Source of the DNA: an uncultured Lentisphaerota bacterium
Lineage (GTDB): Bacteria; Verrucomicrobiota; Lentisphaeria; Oligosphaerales; CAITYL01
Reading direction: 5' to 3'
Length of the DNA stretch: 36,393 bases
Assembly: GCA_903896595.1 (NCBI GenBank)
Contig: CAITYL010000092.1
Span: 1-36,393 of the forward strand
This document shows positions 1 through 6,913 of the stretch, one piece after another (positions within the stretch are counted from its first letter, which is position 1; every line of letters starts with the position of its first letter). The position numbers were made by a program, and so were the translations under genes. Below the pieces are notes generated by a model, which was given only the letters and a program-made list of their open reading frames with translations, was not told the DNA's origin and searched no databases.

Positions 1-54
1 CCCAACCCCCCAACCCCCCAACCCCCCCAACCCCCCCACCCCCCAACCCCTCAA
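1..54. repeat. C-rich CCCCCCAA-type tandem tract
   Basis: The window opens in a low-complexity tract in which AA or A is spaced by six or seven C residues, a degenerate 8-9 base repeat. It ends about 20 bases before the aldolase start codon. A similar but exact octamer tract sits directly before the regulator start near 5,625. The tract may extend beyond the left edge. Confidence 0.8.
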
Positions 55-72
55 CCAGGAAAACGCCTCATC

Positions 73-1002
73 ATGAGCAAGTCCCAAAAGATCCGCCTTG
101 GCGGCGCCGTCTGGTCCGCCGCTCCGACCCCCTTCACGGACAAGATGGAGATTGACGTTCCCGCGGTCAAGCGCATGGTCGAACACCACGTCCGGCTCGG
201 CGTCGGGGGGCTGTTCCTGGCCGGCACCAACGGCGAAGGGCCGTGGATGACCGACGCCCAGCGCCGCCTGCTGGTCAAAACCGTCGTGCGCTGCACCGCC
301 GGCCGCATGCCGGTGGCGGTGCAGGTGAGCGACAATTCCGCCGCGCGCATCTTGGACAACATGCGTGCCGCTCGGGAAGACGGCGCCGACCTCGCCGTCA
401 TCGCCCCCCCGTATTTCCTGGCGAGCACGGAACCGGCCGCCGTCCGCGACGTGTACGTGGAGGCCATCCGTAACAGTCCGTTGCCGGTCGGCATTTATGA
501 CCGGGGCACCTACAGTTCCGTGGCCGTGCCAGAAGCCTTGCTCAAGCAGATCTATCTGGAAAAAAACGTGGTCATGATCAAGGACAGTTCCGCCAACGAG
601 GGGCGCATGCGGCTGGCGTTGGAAGTCAAACGGCGACGACCGGAGCTCAAGTTGCTGACCGGCTGGGAGTTCGAGTGCGTGAAATACTTGGCGGCCGGCT
701 ATGACGGTGTCCTGCTCGGCGGCGGCGTCTTCAACGGCTTCCTGGCGGGGCAAATTGTGGCGGCCATGGCGGCGGGCGACCGCGGCCGCGCCGAGAAACT
801 CCAGGCGCGGATGAACCGCATGATGTACGCGGTGTACGGCGGCAAAAAGATCGCCTGCTGGCTGTCCGGCGAGAAGAAGCTGCTGGTGGAGCTCGGGCTC
901 TTCGGCAGCTGGCGGAACTATCCCGACTACCCGCTGACCGCCGCCTGCGAAAAGGCCATCCAGGCCACCCTGAAACGCGATGCGGAGTATTTGTTGCCCT
1001 GA
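73..1002 (+). CDS. Dihydrodipicolinate synthase/N-acetylneuraminate lyase family aldolase
   Basis: This 309-residue protein has the length and layout of the class I aldolase TIM barrels of the DapA/NanA family. The Schiff-base lysine is visible in VVMIKDSS (K170). The catalytic tyrosine is probably Y142 in GIYDRGTYSS. The substrate-carboxylate loop reads GTNGEG (51-56) instead of the DapA GTTGE, and the usual YNxP after the tyrosine is YDRG, so a true lysine-biosynthesis DapA is unlikely. A role on a 2-keto(-3-deoxy) sugar acid or sialic-acid-like substrate is more plausible, which fits the sialidase-like and HAD genes downstream. The ATG is preceded by AGGAA about 12 bases upstream, and the C-rich tract lies just before it. 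The family call is firm; the substrate is inference. Confidence 0.9.
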   Translation: MSKSQKIRLGGAVWSAAPTPFTDKMEIDVPAVKRMVEHHVRLGVGGLFLAGTNGEGPWMTDAQRRLLVKTVVRCTAGRMPVAVQVSDNSAARILDNMRAAREDGADLAVIAPPYFLASTEPAAVRDVYVEAIRNSPLPVGIYDRGTYSSVAVPEALLKQIYLEKNVVMIKDSSANEGRMRLALEVKRRRPELKLLTGWEFECVKYLAAGYDGVLLGGGVFNGFLAGQIVAAMAAGDRGRAEKLQARMNRMMYAVYGGKKIACWLSGEKKLLVELGLFGSWRNYPDYPLTAACEKAIQATLKRDAEYLLP

Positions 1003-1029
1003 ACCGGAGGCGGCAAGAGGCGGGGGGCA

Positions 1030-1076
1030 TCGACCGCACTCGATTGCAATCGACCGCGTTCGACCGCAGTCGATTA
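1030..1076. repeat. Spaced repeat array, TCGACCGnnn core, 10-base period
   Basis: Five units with the core TCGAyyG are separated by variable triplets (cac, caa, cgt, cag), starting exactly every 10 bases at 1030, 1040, 1050, 1060 and 1070. The second and third units form the palindrome TCGATTGCAATCGA. The array lies between the aldolase and the following gene pair. It has the same build as the TCGGAC, GTGGAC and CACGGAC arrays elsewhere in the window but a different core. Confidence 0.75.
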
Positions 1077-1140
1077 AGAAGAAACCATTCGCGCCCCCCC
1101 CGCCTCCCACCACTACCTCCGTTCCAACCAGGAGAAACTT

Positions 1141-1608
1141 ATGCCCAAAGAAGTCATGACGCGGCAGGCCGCGGACAATGTGTACCTGCACAAGGATTTC
1201 CACGGCGCCCTCAGCCGCGGAATCGACTACCTGCACCAGCAGTTCGGCGCGGAGGCCGTCCGCGAGTATCTCTGGCAGTTCGCCACCGCCTATTACGCGC
1301 CGCTGAAGGAGGACCTCCGGCGCCGCGGCCTGGTCGCCATTCAGGAACATCTCGAGCGGGTTTATCGCACGGAAGGCGCGGCCATCCAATGCACGCGCAC
1401 GGCGGACGAACTGCGGGTCGAGGTGGCGGCCTGCCCCGCCGTCATGCATCTGCGAAGCCAGAACGTCCCGGTGGCGGAGCTGTTTCATGAAACCACGCGG
1501 ACCGTCAACGCGGCCATCTGCGACGGCACGCCGTTCGCCGCCGAATTGGTGGCCTACGATCCCGCTACCGGCCGCGGCATCCAACGTTTTTACCGGAGGC
1601 CGTCATGA
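1141..1608 (+). CDS. Small protein of unknown function, first of a coupled pair
   Basis: This 155-residue soluble protein has no signal peptide or membrane segment. An N-terminal helical part (about 15-75) is followed by a likely alpha/beta part containing CPAVMHL near residue 101 and a conserved-looking acidic and aromatic pattern. The general pattern recalls small L-2-amino-thiazoline-4-carboxylate-hydrolase-type or V4R-like domains, but this is only a weak impression and no function is claimed. The start follows CCAGGAGAAACTT. The stop overlaps the next start in the sequence ATGA (1605-1608), so the two proteins are probably translated together and may work as a pair. Coding is supported by the overlap and by high third-position GC like its neighbours. 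Confidence 0.75.
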   Translation: MPKEVMTRQAADNVYLHKDFHGALSRGIDYLHQQFGAEAVREYLWQFATAYYAPLKEDLRRRGLVAIQEHLERVYRTEGAAIQCTRTADELRVEVAACPAVMHLRSQNVPVAELFHETTRTVNAAICDGTPFAAELVAYDPATGRGIQRFYRRPS

Positions 1609-2045
1609 TCTCCTGCACCGAATTCATTCCCGCCTACAGCGAACTGTTCAAGTACCTCCACGCCAAGGGCGGAGAGGCGGCGGTCCGCGACTTCTGGAAC
1701 TACCTCTCCGACAACTTCCTCGGCAACCTGAAAAGCCTGGCCGAACAGCACGGCATTCGCGGCTGCTGGATGTATTGGAGCCACACCCTCAACGAGGAGG
1801 CGGCGGACTTCACCATGGAGCTCGACGAGGACAAGGGCAAGTTCTCCATCATCATGCACCACTGCCCGTCCAAGGGGCGGTTGCTGGAGCTGGGACACAT
1901 CACCCCGTACCCCGACTACTGCGGGCACTGCGATGTCCTCTACCGGCGCGTGCTCGAACCGCTGGGCTTTGAATGCACTGCCGACCTGAGCCGGACCGAC
2001 CGCGCGGAATGCGCCTTCTGGTTCCGAAAAATACCGGCGGAGTGA
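1605..2045 (+). CDS. Cys/His-containing small protein of unknown function, second of the pair
   Basis: This 146-residue protein starts with the ATG that overlaps the upstream stop codon (ATGA). It is rich in aromatic and acidic residues and has two Cys/His clusters in its second half, HHCPSKGR and YCGHCD, which could bind a metal. The N-terminal helical half (FIPAYSELFKYLHAKGGE) resembles in layout the N-terminal half of the upstream protein (HGALSRGIDYLHQQFGAE), so the two may be distant paralogues. No family could be assigned. The neighbours suggest a role near sugar or sugar-acid metabolism, but nothing in the sequence proves it. Confidence 0.75.
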   Translation: MISCTEFIPAYSELFKYLHAKGGEAAVRDFWNYLSDNFLGNLKSLAEQHGIRGCWMYWSHTLNEEAADFTMELDEDKGKFSIIMHHCPSKGRLLELGHITPYPDYCGHCDVLYRRVLEPLGFECTADLSRTDRAECAFWFRKIPAE

Positions 2046-2082
2046 ACCTGATGGATTTCGTCCCGGAGGGACTGAATGAAAG

Positions 2083-2213
2083 TAGGCAGGGGCTTCAGCC
2101 CCTGTTCCGAAAAAATGAAAAGATGGCGTGCCGTAGGTACGCCGCGATTTCGCCGCGTACCTGACGGCACGCGAAATGGGGGGCGGTAAAACAGGGGCTG
2201 AAGCCCCTGCCTA
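2083..2213. repeat. Nested palindromic element with exact 24-base terminal inverted repeats
   Basis: The ends TAGGCAGGGGCTTCAGCCCC... (2083-2106) and its exact reverse complement (2190-2213) form 24-base terminal inverted repeats. Each is itself a near palindrome (CAGGGGCT/AGCCCCTG). A second inverted pair, GCGTGCCGTaGGTACGC at 2126-2142 and its partner at 2155-2172, lies inside. This is a 131-base nested hairpin, typical of REP/BIME or MITE-like intergenic elements. No transposase is encoded. Confidence 0.8.
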
Positions 2214-2261
2214 TTTCCATCCCGTCCCGCTGGGACGGGAAACCCCAATGAGGATTATGGT

Positions 2262-2290
2262 GCCGTGTCTCCGTGCCTCTGTGAGAAAAA
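2262..2290. repeat. CCGTGTCTCCGTGCCTCTGTG dispersed repeat fragment
   Basis: The degenerate run with units CCGTGTCT, CCGTGCCT and CTGTG just before the BNR gene resembles the CTTCGTG/CACGAAG repeats at 3,628 and 27,719. It would be translated if the upstream in-frame start at 2265 were used, which is one reason to prefer the start at 2322. Confidence 0.4.
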
Positions 2291-2321
2291 AGTGTGTGTG
2301 GTATACAGAAGGATCATCCCC

Positions 2322-3587
2322 ATGAACGTCACCTTCCAAGTCGCGGGGCGGGAAACCGACACCCGCCAGGTTTTGGCCTGCCGGCGGATGCTGGTCGGTC
2401 CGTGGTGCAACCAGCCGGAGGAGTACGAGGGCTACAACGGCTTTGTCGGCTGGCCGGGGCTGACCATTCTCAAGAGCGGCCGCTGGCTGCTGCCGTTTAG
2501 CTCGGGGTACTGGCACGCCAGCTTCCCCCTGACCCACGACCTGCTCCAAGACCCGGAAAGCAACACGTTTTTCCAGGACATGCGGCGCCATGGCTGCACC
2601 TTCGTCAACGCCCCCCGCGGCGGCCGCGCGCACCTGATGCACTCCGACGACCAGGGCCTGACCTGGACCCGGCCCGCCACCCTCATCGACACGGTCTACG
2701 ACGACCGGCATCCCTCCATCCTGGAACTGGACAACGGCGACTGGGTCGCCAATTTCTTCGAATATTGGATGCCGGCCCACTGCCAGGCCCGCTACATGCG
2801 TTCCCGCGACCGCGGCGCCACCTGGACGGAGCCGCAGGCAACGCCGGGCAACGGCGGCGGCTTTGGCGCCAATCCGATGATCCAGCTCGCCGACGGCTCG
2901 CTGGTCTGGGTGATTGAGGGCTTCTACGCTCCGCAGGCGGCCCATCCGGTCACCGGCGTCTTCCGTTCCGAAAACCGGGGCGAGACCTTTGAGCTGGCAT
3001 CCGTGGTCAATCCCGGCCACGTCCTCGAAGAACCGTCGGTCGTGGAACTGGCCGACGGCCGGTTGCTGCTCATCGGCCGGCGGCAGGACGACCTCTGCTG
3101 GTCCGCTGACGGCGGCCGCACCTGGAGCGCCCCGGTCTCCATCGGCGTCGAATTGTTCGACCCGCACCTGCTGCGGCTGCCCAGCGGCGTGCTGGCCTGT
3201 TTCCACGGCTCCTACGCCGGCGGCGGACTCCGCGTCATGCTCAGCACCGACGGCGGGCAGACGTGGCGCGGGCCCAAGGCCGACATCGGCTACAGCGTCG
3301 ATCCGCACGTCTATGGCTACTCGGCGCCGGCCGTGCTGCCGGACGGTTCGGTCTACATCGCCTATCTCCATTCGGGCGGGCATGCGCCGGCGGATGCCCG
3401 GACCGAGGCGATCTGGGGGCTCCGGATCACCGTCAACCCCGCCGCGGACGGCATCACCCTGCTGCCCGCCCCCGGCTCCCCCGCCGCCCGCGGCGGCGCC
3501 GCCGGCGCCAGCCCTCTGGCCGGCCTGGAAGGCCTGGCCACCCACGGCGGCGACCCGGAACTGGGCGAATTGCGCCGCGCCGAGTAG
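2322..3587 (+). CDS. BNR-repeat (sialidase-like) exo-glycosidase or sugar-binding protein
   Basis: The start is set at the ATG at 2322, preceded by AGAAGGATC, rather than the track's start at 2265, whose first 19 codons run through a dispersed repeat. The 421-residue product has several Asp-box motifs (S-x-D-x-G-x-T-W), including SDDQGLTWT, SRDRGATWTEP, SADGGRTWSAP and STDGGQTWRGP. These mark a six-bladed sialidase-type beta-propeller. No signal peptide is evident. Sialidase-fold proteins include sialidases, rhamnosidases and other hydrolases. The full arginine triad of sialidases cannot be confirmed by eye, so substrate specificity stays open. The nearby aldolase-family gene would fit release and cleavage of a nonulosonic acid, but this is inference. 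Confidence 0.85.
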   Translation: MNVTFQVAGRETDTRQVLACRRMLVGPWCNQPEEYEGYNGFVGWPGLTILKSGRWLLPFSSGYWHASFPLTHDLLQDPESNTFFQDMRRHGCTFVNAPRGGRAHLMHSDDQGLTWTRPATLIDTVYDDRHPSILELDNGDWVANFFEYWMPAHCQARYMRSRDRGATWTEPQATPGNGGGFGANPMIQLADGSLVWVIEGFYAPQAAHPVTGVFRSENRGETFELASVVNPGHVLEEPSVVELADGRLLLIGRRQDDLCWSADGGRTWSAPVSIGVELFDPHLLRLPSGVLACFHGSYAGGGLRVMLSTDGGQTWRGPKADIGYSVDPHVYGYSAPAVLPDGSVYIAYLHSGGHAPADARTEAIWGLRITVNPAADGITLLPAPGSPAARGGAAGASPLAGLEGLATHGGDPELGELRRAE

Positions 3588-3627
3588 CGGCCCCAGTGCC
3601 TTGTAAACCTTAAAACTTCGGATTCAC

Positions 3628-3651
3628 CACGAAGACACGAAGAGCACGAAG
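3628..3651. repeat. CACGAAG dispersed repeat
   Basis: Three CACGAAG units begin at 3628, 3636 and 3645 just before the HAD gene. The same sequence in opposite orientation (CTTCGTG units) occurs at 27,719-27,743, including the flanking GATT. It is a short dispersed intergenic repeat in this genome. Confidence 0.6.
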
Positions 3652-3662
3652 ATAAATCGAAG

Positions 3663-4337
3663 ATGATCCATCATCCCACGCAACCCGCGGTTATTTTCGA
3701 CATGGACGGCGTGCTGGTGGATTCCTACGCCGCCCATCGTGAGGCGTGGCGGGCCATGGGCGCCGCGGACGACCTGCCCTTTGACGAGGCCAAGTTCCGC
3801 AGCCTGTTCGGCCGTACCAGCAAACCCATCGTCGAGGCGTTGTGGGGGGTCGGCCGCTACACGGACGCGCAACTGGCCGAACTCAACGACCGGCGCGAAG
3901 CGGCGTTCCGCCGGATTGCCATCGACCCCTTTCCAGCCATGCCGGGCGCGTATAACCTGCTGACCGTCCTGCACGCGGCCGGGTTCGCGTTGGCCGTAGG
4001 ATCGTCCGGGCCACCGGAAAACATCGCCATGGTCCTGGAGCGGTTGCGGGCGCGGCCATTGTTCGACGCCGTCGTCACCGGCGCGGATGTCCGGCACGGC
4101 AAGCCCAGCCCCGAAGTCTTTCTCACGGCGGCGGCCCGCTTGGGCGTCGCCCCCGCGCGCTGCGTCGTGGTCGAGGACGCCCCGCCCGGCGTGGAGGCGG
4201 CGAACCGGGCCGGCATGATCTGCATCGGCATGGCGGGCGGTGACGCCCCCGCCCGCGACCTGGGCGCCGCGCGGCTGGTCGTCAACGCCCTCGCGGAAAT
4301 CACCCCGTCCGTCATCCGCGGACTGCTCGGGCCCTAG
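3663..4337 (+). CDS. HAD-superfamily hydrolase, beta-phosphoglucomutase-like
   Basis: The 224-residue protein has all four HAD motifs: FDMDGVLVDS (nucleophile D13 and acid D15), a GSSGPPE serine motif II, KPSPEVF (lysine motif III) and VVEDAPPGVEAA (acidic motif IV). The cap sits between motifs I and II (class C1), and the length matches beta-phosphoglucomutase and 2-deoxyglucose-6-phosphatase-type enzymes. It probably acts on a sugar phosphate in the cytoplasm. The gene follows the BNR gene by 75 bases and may be co-transcribed with it. Whether it is a mutase or a phosphatase cannot be decided from sequence alone. Confidence 0.92.
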   Translation: MIHHPTQPAVIFDMDGVLVDSYAAHREAWRAMGAADDLPFDEAKFRSLFGRTSKPIVEALWGVGRYTDAQLAELNDRREAAFRRIAIDPFPAMPGAYNLLTVLHAAGFALAVGSSGPPENIAMVLERLRARPLFDAVVTGADVRHGKPSPEVFLTAAARLGVAPARCVVVEDAPPGVEAANRAGMICIGMAGGDAPARDLGAARLVVNALAEITPSVIRGLLGP

Positions 4338-4354
4338 CGGGGGCGGACAAAATC

Positions 4355-4440
4355 TCGGACCTCTCGGACCTTTCAGACATTTCGGACTGATTAGACAGGT
4401 CCGACGCGTCCGAAATGTCAGATCAGTCCGACTAATCTGC
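4355..4440. repeat. Spaced repeat array, TCGGACnnn core, 9-base period, inverted second half
   Basis: Units start every 9 bases from 4355. Five forward units (TCGGAC, TCGGAC, TCAGAC, TCGGAC, TTAGAC) are followed by inverted units (GTCCGA, GTCCGA, GTCAGA, GTCCGA), separated by variable triplets. The array can fold into a long imperfect hairpin between the convergent HAD gene and the four-helix-bundle gene, where it could end transcription from both sides. The same core occurs twice inside the four-helix-bundle gene. Confidence 0.85.
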
Positions 4441-4457
4441 CGCCCCTCCCCCGTCAG

Positions 4458-5231
4458 TCAATGAACATACATGCCGCGGCGCCGGTCAAGCCGGGCCTGA
4501 CAGAGGCGTTCCGTAAAGCCGCCGTGGTCGAGGAACGCCTGTTGCAAACTGTCCAATTGCCGGCCGAGCAGCCAGATGGCCTGGCTGGTCAGACAGATCA
4601 GCGTGTTGGCGGCCGTTTCCGGCGGGGCAGTGGCGAGGTGGTAGGGGTCGGTGGCCTCGGACTCTTCAGACCTTTTGGATCTGTCCGACAAGTCGGAAAT
4701 GTCAGAAGAGTCCGAGATTTTCACCACCGGCACCGAGCGAAACCGGTTCCGCACCGCCAATGCAGCGGGGGAGTCTTTGGGCCAGCGTGGCAGGTGACGC
4801 TGCCGTAAAAAATCCTCGTAATCCAGCAATAACTCCTCGAGACTGGCCCGGGCCACGTTGGTCAGCTTGAACTCGGTGCGCGTGGAGGTCGCCGAGGCCA
4901 TGCTGCCTTCGGCAATGTTTTGCCGGCCACTGCGCGCCGCCTGCACCATTTGGTCGCAAGTGCGGGAATGGGCAGGCACAAAGCGCCGACAAAAGCAGAC
5001 CGTGCCGTCATAGACCCGTTCCGCTACTTGAAACGAGCGCAAGCGGCGGTACCCCCCGTGGGGCAGGAGCAGCTGGGGGTGGGCATCGGACTTTTCGGAC
5101 TTATCAGACTCTTCGGACCTCTCGGACTTGTCCGACCTGTCTGACACATCCGACCTGTCGGACATGTCCGATCTGTCCGACGCGTCCGAGATTACCAAGT
5201 GCTTGTCTTCCAAAGCCAGTTGGTGGCACAT
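4458..5231 (-). CDS. Four-helix-bundle protein (S23/IVP type) with Ser-Asp repeat tracts
   Basis: The track starts this ORF at a TTG (5276). The ATG at 5231, with GGGAG nine bases upstream, is the better start and gives 257 residues. The core SGRQNIAEGSMAS...LEELLLDYEDFLRQ is the hallmark of the four-helix-bundle family first seen in 23S rRNA intervening sequences, and the C-terminal helical segment resembles the suffix domain found on some members. The protein is interrupted by two low-complexity tracts, SDASDRSDMSDRSDVSDRSD-type near residues 15-48 and SDSSDISDLSDRS-type near 172-192. Each corresponds to the 9-base TCGGACnnn array read in frame. The molecular role of the family is not established. 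It is transcribed convergently with the HAD gene. Confidence 0.8.
   Translation of the reverse strand: MCHQLALEDKHLVISDASDRSDMSDRSDVSDRSDKSERSEESDKSEKSDAHPQLLLPHGGYRRLRSFQVAERVYDGTVCFCRRFVPAHSRTCDQMVQAARSGRQNIAEGSMASATSTRTEFKLTNVARASLEELLLDYEDFLRQRHLPRWPKDSPAALAVRNRFRSVPVVKISDSSDISDLSDRSKRSEESEATDPYHLATAPPETAANTLICLTSQAIWLLGRQLDSLQQAFLDHGGFTERLCQARLDRRRGMYVH
4657..4716. repeat. In-frame TCGGACnnn array inside the four-helix-bundle gene (C-terminal tract)
   Basis: Seven units of the 9-base period start at 4657, 4666, 4675, 4684, 4693, 4702 and 4711. On the minus strand they read as Ser-Asp/Ser-Glu triplets. The core is the same as in the intergenic array 300 bases away. Confidence 0.8.
5086..5190. 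repeat. In-frame TCGGACnnn array inside the four-helix-bundle gene (N-terminal tract)
   Basis: Twelve units spaced exactly 9 bases apart, from 5086 to 5185, encode a Ser-Asp-x tract in the minus-strand protein. Because 9 is a multiple of 3, unit gain or loss keeps the reading frame. Confidence 0.85.
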
Positions 5232-5384
5232 CTCATCGTTCTCCCGGCGGCCGCAAGAGCTGCGGTGTCCGCACAACCATACTAACGCGCGATAGCCTTA
5301 TTTATTGTGCGCCTCTGCCGTGGGGGTTACGTCACACCCAGGCGATACGCCCATCGCCATCAGAGAACTATCGAATGGATTCGG

Positions 5385-5453
5385 GTTTGGAGTTCCCACT
5401 TTAGTGGGGGCTGTTCGCTCCCAAAGGCACCGCCTGAAGGCGGAACTCCAAAC
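5385..5453. repeat. Palindromic element with GTTTGGAGTTCC ends
   Basis: GTTTGGAGTTCC at 5385 is mirrored by GGAACTCCAAAC ending at 5453. The inner parts (CCACTTTAGTGG and CCGCCTGAAGGCGG) also form short hairpins. It looks like a REP-type intergenic element. Only one copy is present in this window. Confidence 0.65.
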
Positions 5454-5512
5454 GTGGGTCTCCTGAACCGTGCCACGGTAGCTCAATATTCGACATTTGT
5501 TGCGCCCCCGAC

Positions 5513-5540
5513 TTGCCGGTGGGTCTACTGGGTGTATATT
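5513..5540 (+). promoter_or_regulatory. Candidate promoter of the GntR/LacI-type regulator
   Basis: TTGCCG (5513-5518) and TATATT (5535-5540) are separated by 16 bases, a fair sigma-70-type match in an otherwise GC-rich region. An alternative -10 is the AT-rich GATAAT a few bases downstream. Transcription would start just before the octamer tract. Confidence 0.4.
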
Positions 5541-5564
5541 GCTAGATAATGGGTCATACTAGTG

Positions 5565-5620
5565 GCCCAACCGCCCAACCGCCCAACCGCCCAACCGCCC
5601 AACCGCCCAACCGCCCAACC
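5565..5620. repeat. Seven exact GCCCAACC octamers at the regulator start
   Basis: Seven perfect 8-base units start at 5565 and every 8 bases to 5613. The tract ends four bases before the ATG at 5625. The unit length is not a multiple of 3, so a change in copy number changes which upstream start (ATG 5549 or GTG 5562) is in frame with the regulator. Confidence 0.9.
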
Positions 5621-5624
5621 GCCC

Positions 5625-6854
5625 ATGCCCCCCCGCCCCCGTCAACCCCTGGCCGACTTCGACCTCAAGCGCGAGCTCCCCAAGCACCAGCAGGTGCGGG
5701 AAACGCTCCGCCGGCATATTTCCACCATGCAAACGGGCGACCGCCTGTCCTCCGACCGCCAGATGGCGGAATTGTTCAAGGTGGACCGGATGATCGTCCG
5801 CCGCGCCATGCTGGAACTGGAGGCGGAGGGCTTCGTGGTCCGTCACCAAGGCCATGGTACCTTCGTCAAAAAAACCACCCGCCTGGGCGCCGCCGCCGAC
5901 ACCTCCAAAATCATCGGCCTGGTGGTTCCGGACGTGGAAATACCCGTGTTCGCCCGGATGCTCAAAGGCATTGACGATGAGGCCCGGGAGCGGGGTTTCA
6001 GCGTCCTGGTCAGCAACTGCAATCGGGACAACCAGCGCGAACGCGGCATTCTGGAGCAACTGGCAGGGCTGCAACTGGCGGGGATCATGGTGTTTCCGTT
6101 TCATGACGACAGCCTGGATCCGACCTATCACCAATTGCTGGGCGGCCTGTTCCAGCGCGGCCTGCCCTTGGTGCTGCTGGACCAGTATCTTCCGGGCCTG
6201 GACATCCCTTCGGTAGTCACCGACAAGGTGCAGGTCGGTTACCGGGCGGCCGAACATCTGATCATGTTGGGACATCAACGAATCTGCTACCTGACCACGG
6301 GACATTACGACGTGACCGGCCAGAATTGCCTGAAGGGCCATCGGATGGCGCTCAAGGATTATGGCCGCAACTATGATCCCGGCCTGACGGTGGAGATTCC
6401 CGTCCGCAACTGCGCGGGGCCCGCCCATGACGCCGTCAAGCGGCTGCTGACGGCCACCCCCAATGCGTTCACCGCCATTGCCACCGACCAGTTCTCCATG
6501 ACCTACGGCATCCTGAAGGCATTGGACGAACTGGGCATGAACATTCCGGATAACATGGCCGTGATCGGCCATGACGCCTACCAAAACCCGCAACTGGCCC
6601 ACATCACGTATACCTTGGATCCCGTCGAAGAACTCGGACGGGCGGCGGTCAGGCTGCTGCTGGAAGGTGCTGGCAAGGAGTCCTTGCAACGTCACGTTCT
6701 GCTGGCGCCCAAACTGGTGGTCGGCACCAGCTGCGGCGCGCCACGCGTCACCGGCGCCAGCGTCAGACAAGAAAACCCGTACCAAGAAAGGAGGCCGGAT
6801 AAAGACAAGACCGCCAGCGAAACGTCCCCTTTCCCAACCGTGGCGTCCGGTTAG
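5625..6854 (+). CDS. GntR-type HTH / LacI-type sensor transcriptional regulator (AraR-like)
   Basis: From the ATG at 5625 the product has 409 residues. The track uses the GTG at 5562, which would add 21 residues made only of the octamer repeat. The N-terminal 75 residues are a GntR winged helix (LKRELPKHQQVRETLRRHIS, SSDRQMAELF, VRRAMLELEAEGFVVRHQG, GTFVKK). The rest is a type I periplasmic-binding-protein-like sugar sensor starting at IIGLVVPDVEIPVF, with AAEHLIMLGHQRICYLT and AVIGHDAYQNP. This domain order is that of AraR, an arabinose-responsive repressor. It lies 59 bases before the PEP-CTERM gene and probably controls module I in response to a sugar. No strong ribosome binding site is visible at either start. 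Confidence 0.88.
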   Translation: MPPRPRQPLADFDLKRELPKHQQVRETLRRHISTMQTGDRLSSDRQMAELFKVDRMIVRRAMLELEAEGFVVRHQGHGTFVKKTTRLGAAADTSKIIGLVVPDVEIPVFARMLKGIDDEARERGFSVLVSNCNRDNQRERGILEQLAGLQLAGIMVFPFHDDSLDPTYHQLLGGLFQRGLPLVLLDQYLPGLDIPSVVTDKVQVGYRAAEHLIMLGHQRICYLTTGHYDVTGQNCLKGHRMALKDYGRNYDPGLTVEIPVRNCAGPAHDAVKRLLTATPNAFTAIATDQFSMTYGILKALDELGMNIPDNMAVIGHDAYQNPQLAHITYTLDPVEELGRAAVRLLLEGAGKESLQRHVLLAPKLVVGTSCGAPRVTGASVRQENPYQERRPDKDKTASETSPFPTVASG

Positions 6855-6913
6855 CGACGTCAGGTGCGAAAGCAGAACAAACAACCCGAAATCCGTAAAC
6901 CAAGGAGTGTGTC

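Larger units (their letters stand above)
5232..5624. other. Intergenic region between divergent four-helix-bundle and regulator genes
   Basis: About 390 bases without a supported gene. It holds a 69-base inverted-repeat element (5385-5453), a candidate promoter (5513-5540) and the octamer tract before the regulator start. The ORFs listed here by the track are low-complexity shadows. Confidence 0.6.

Noticed and set aside
2211-3545. 444-residue minus-strand ORF
   Set aside because: It is the antisense shadow of the BNR gene; it is rich in Gly, Ala, Arg and Val, has no family motif, and its counterpart has clear Asp-boxes.
2322-3587. Firm sialidase (NanH) assignment
   Set aside because: Asp-boxes show the fold only; the full catalytic Arg triad, Tyr/Glu and Asp could not be confirmed by eye.
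4355-4440. CRISPR-like regular repeats
   Set aside because: Units are only 9 bases with 3-base spacers and inverted halves; there are no 25-40 base repeats, unique spacers or cas genes.
5559-6884. 441-residue minus-strand ORF
   Set aside because: Shadow of the GntR/LacI-type regulator; its C-terminus is just the octamer tract read backwards.
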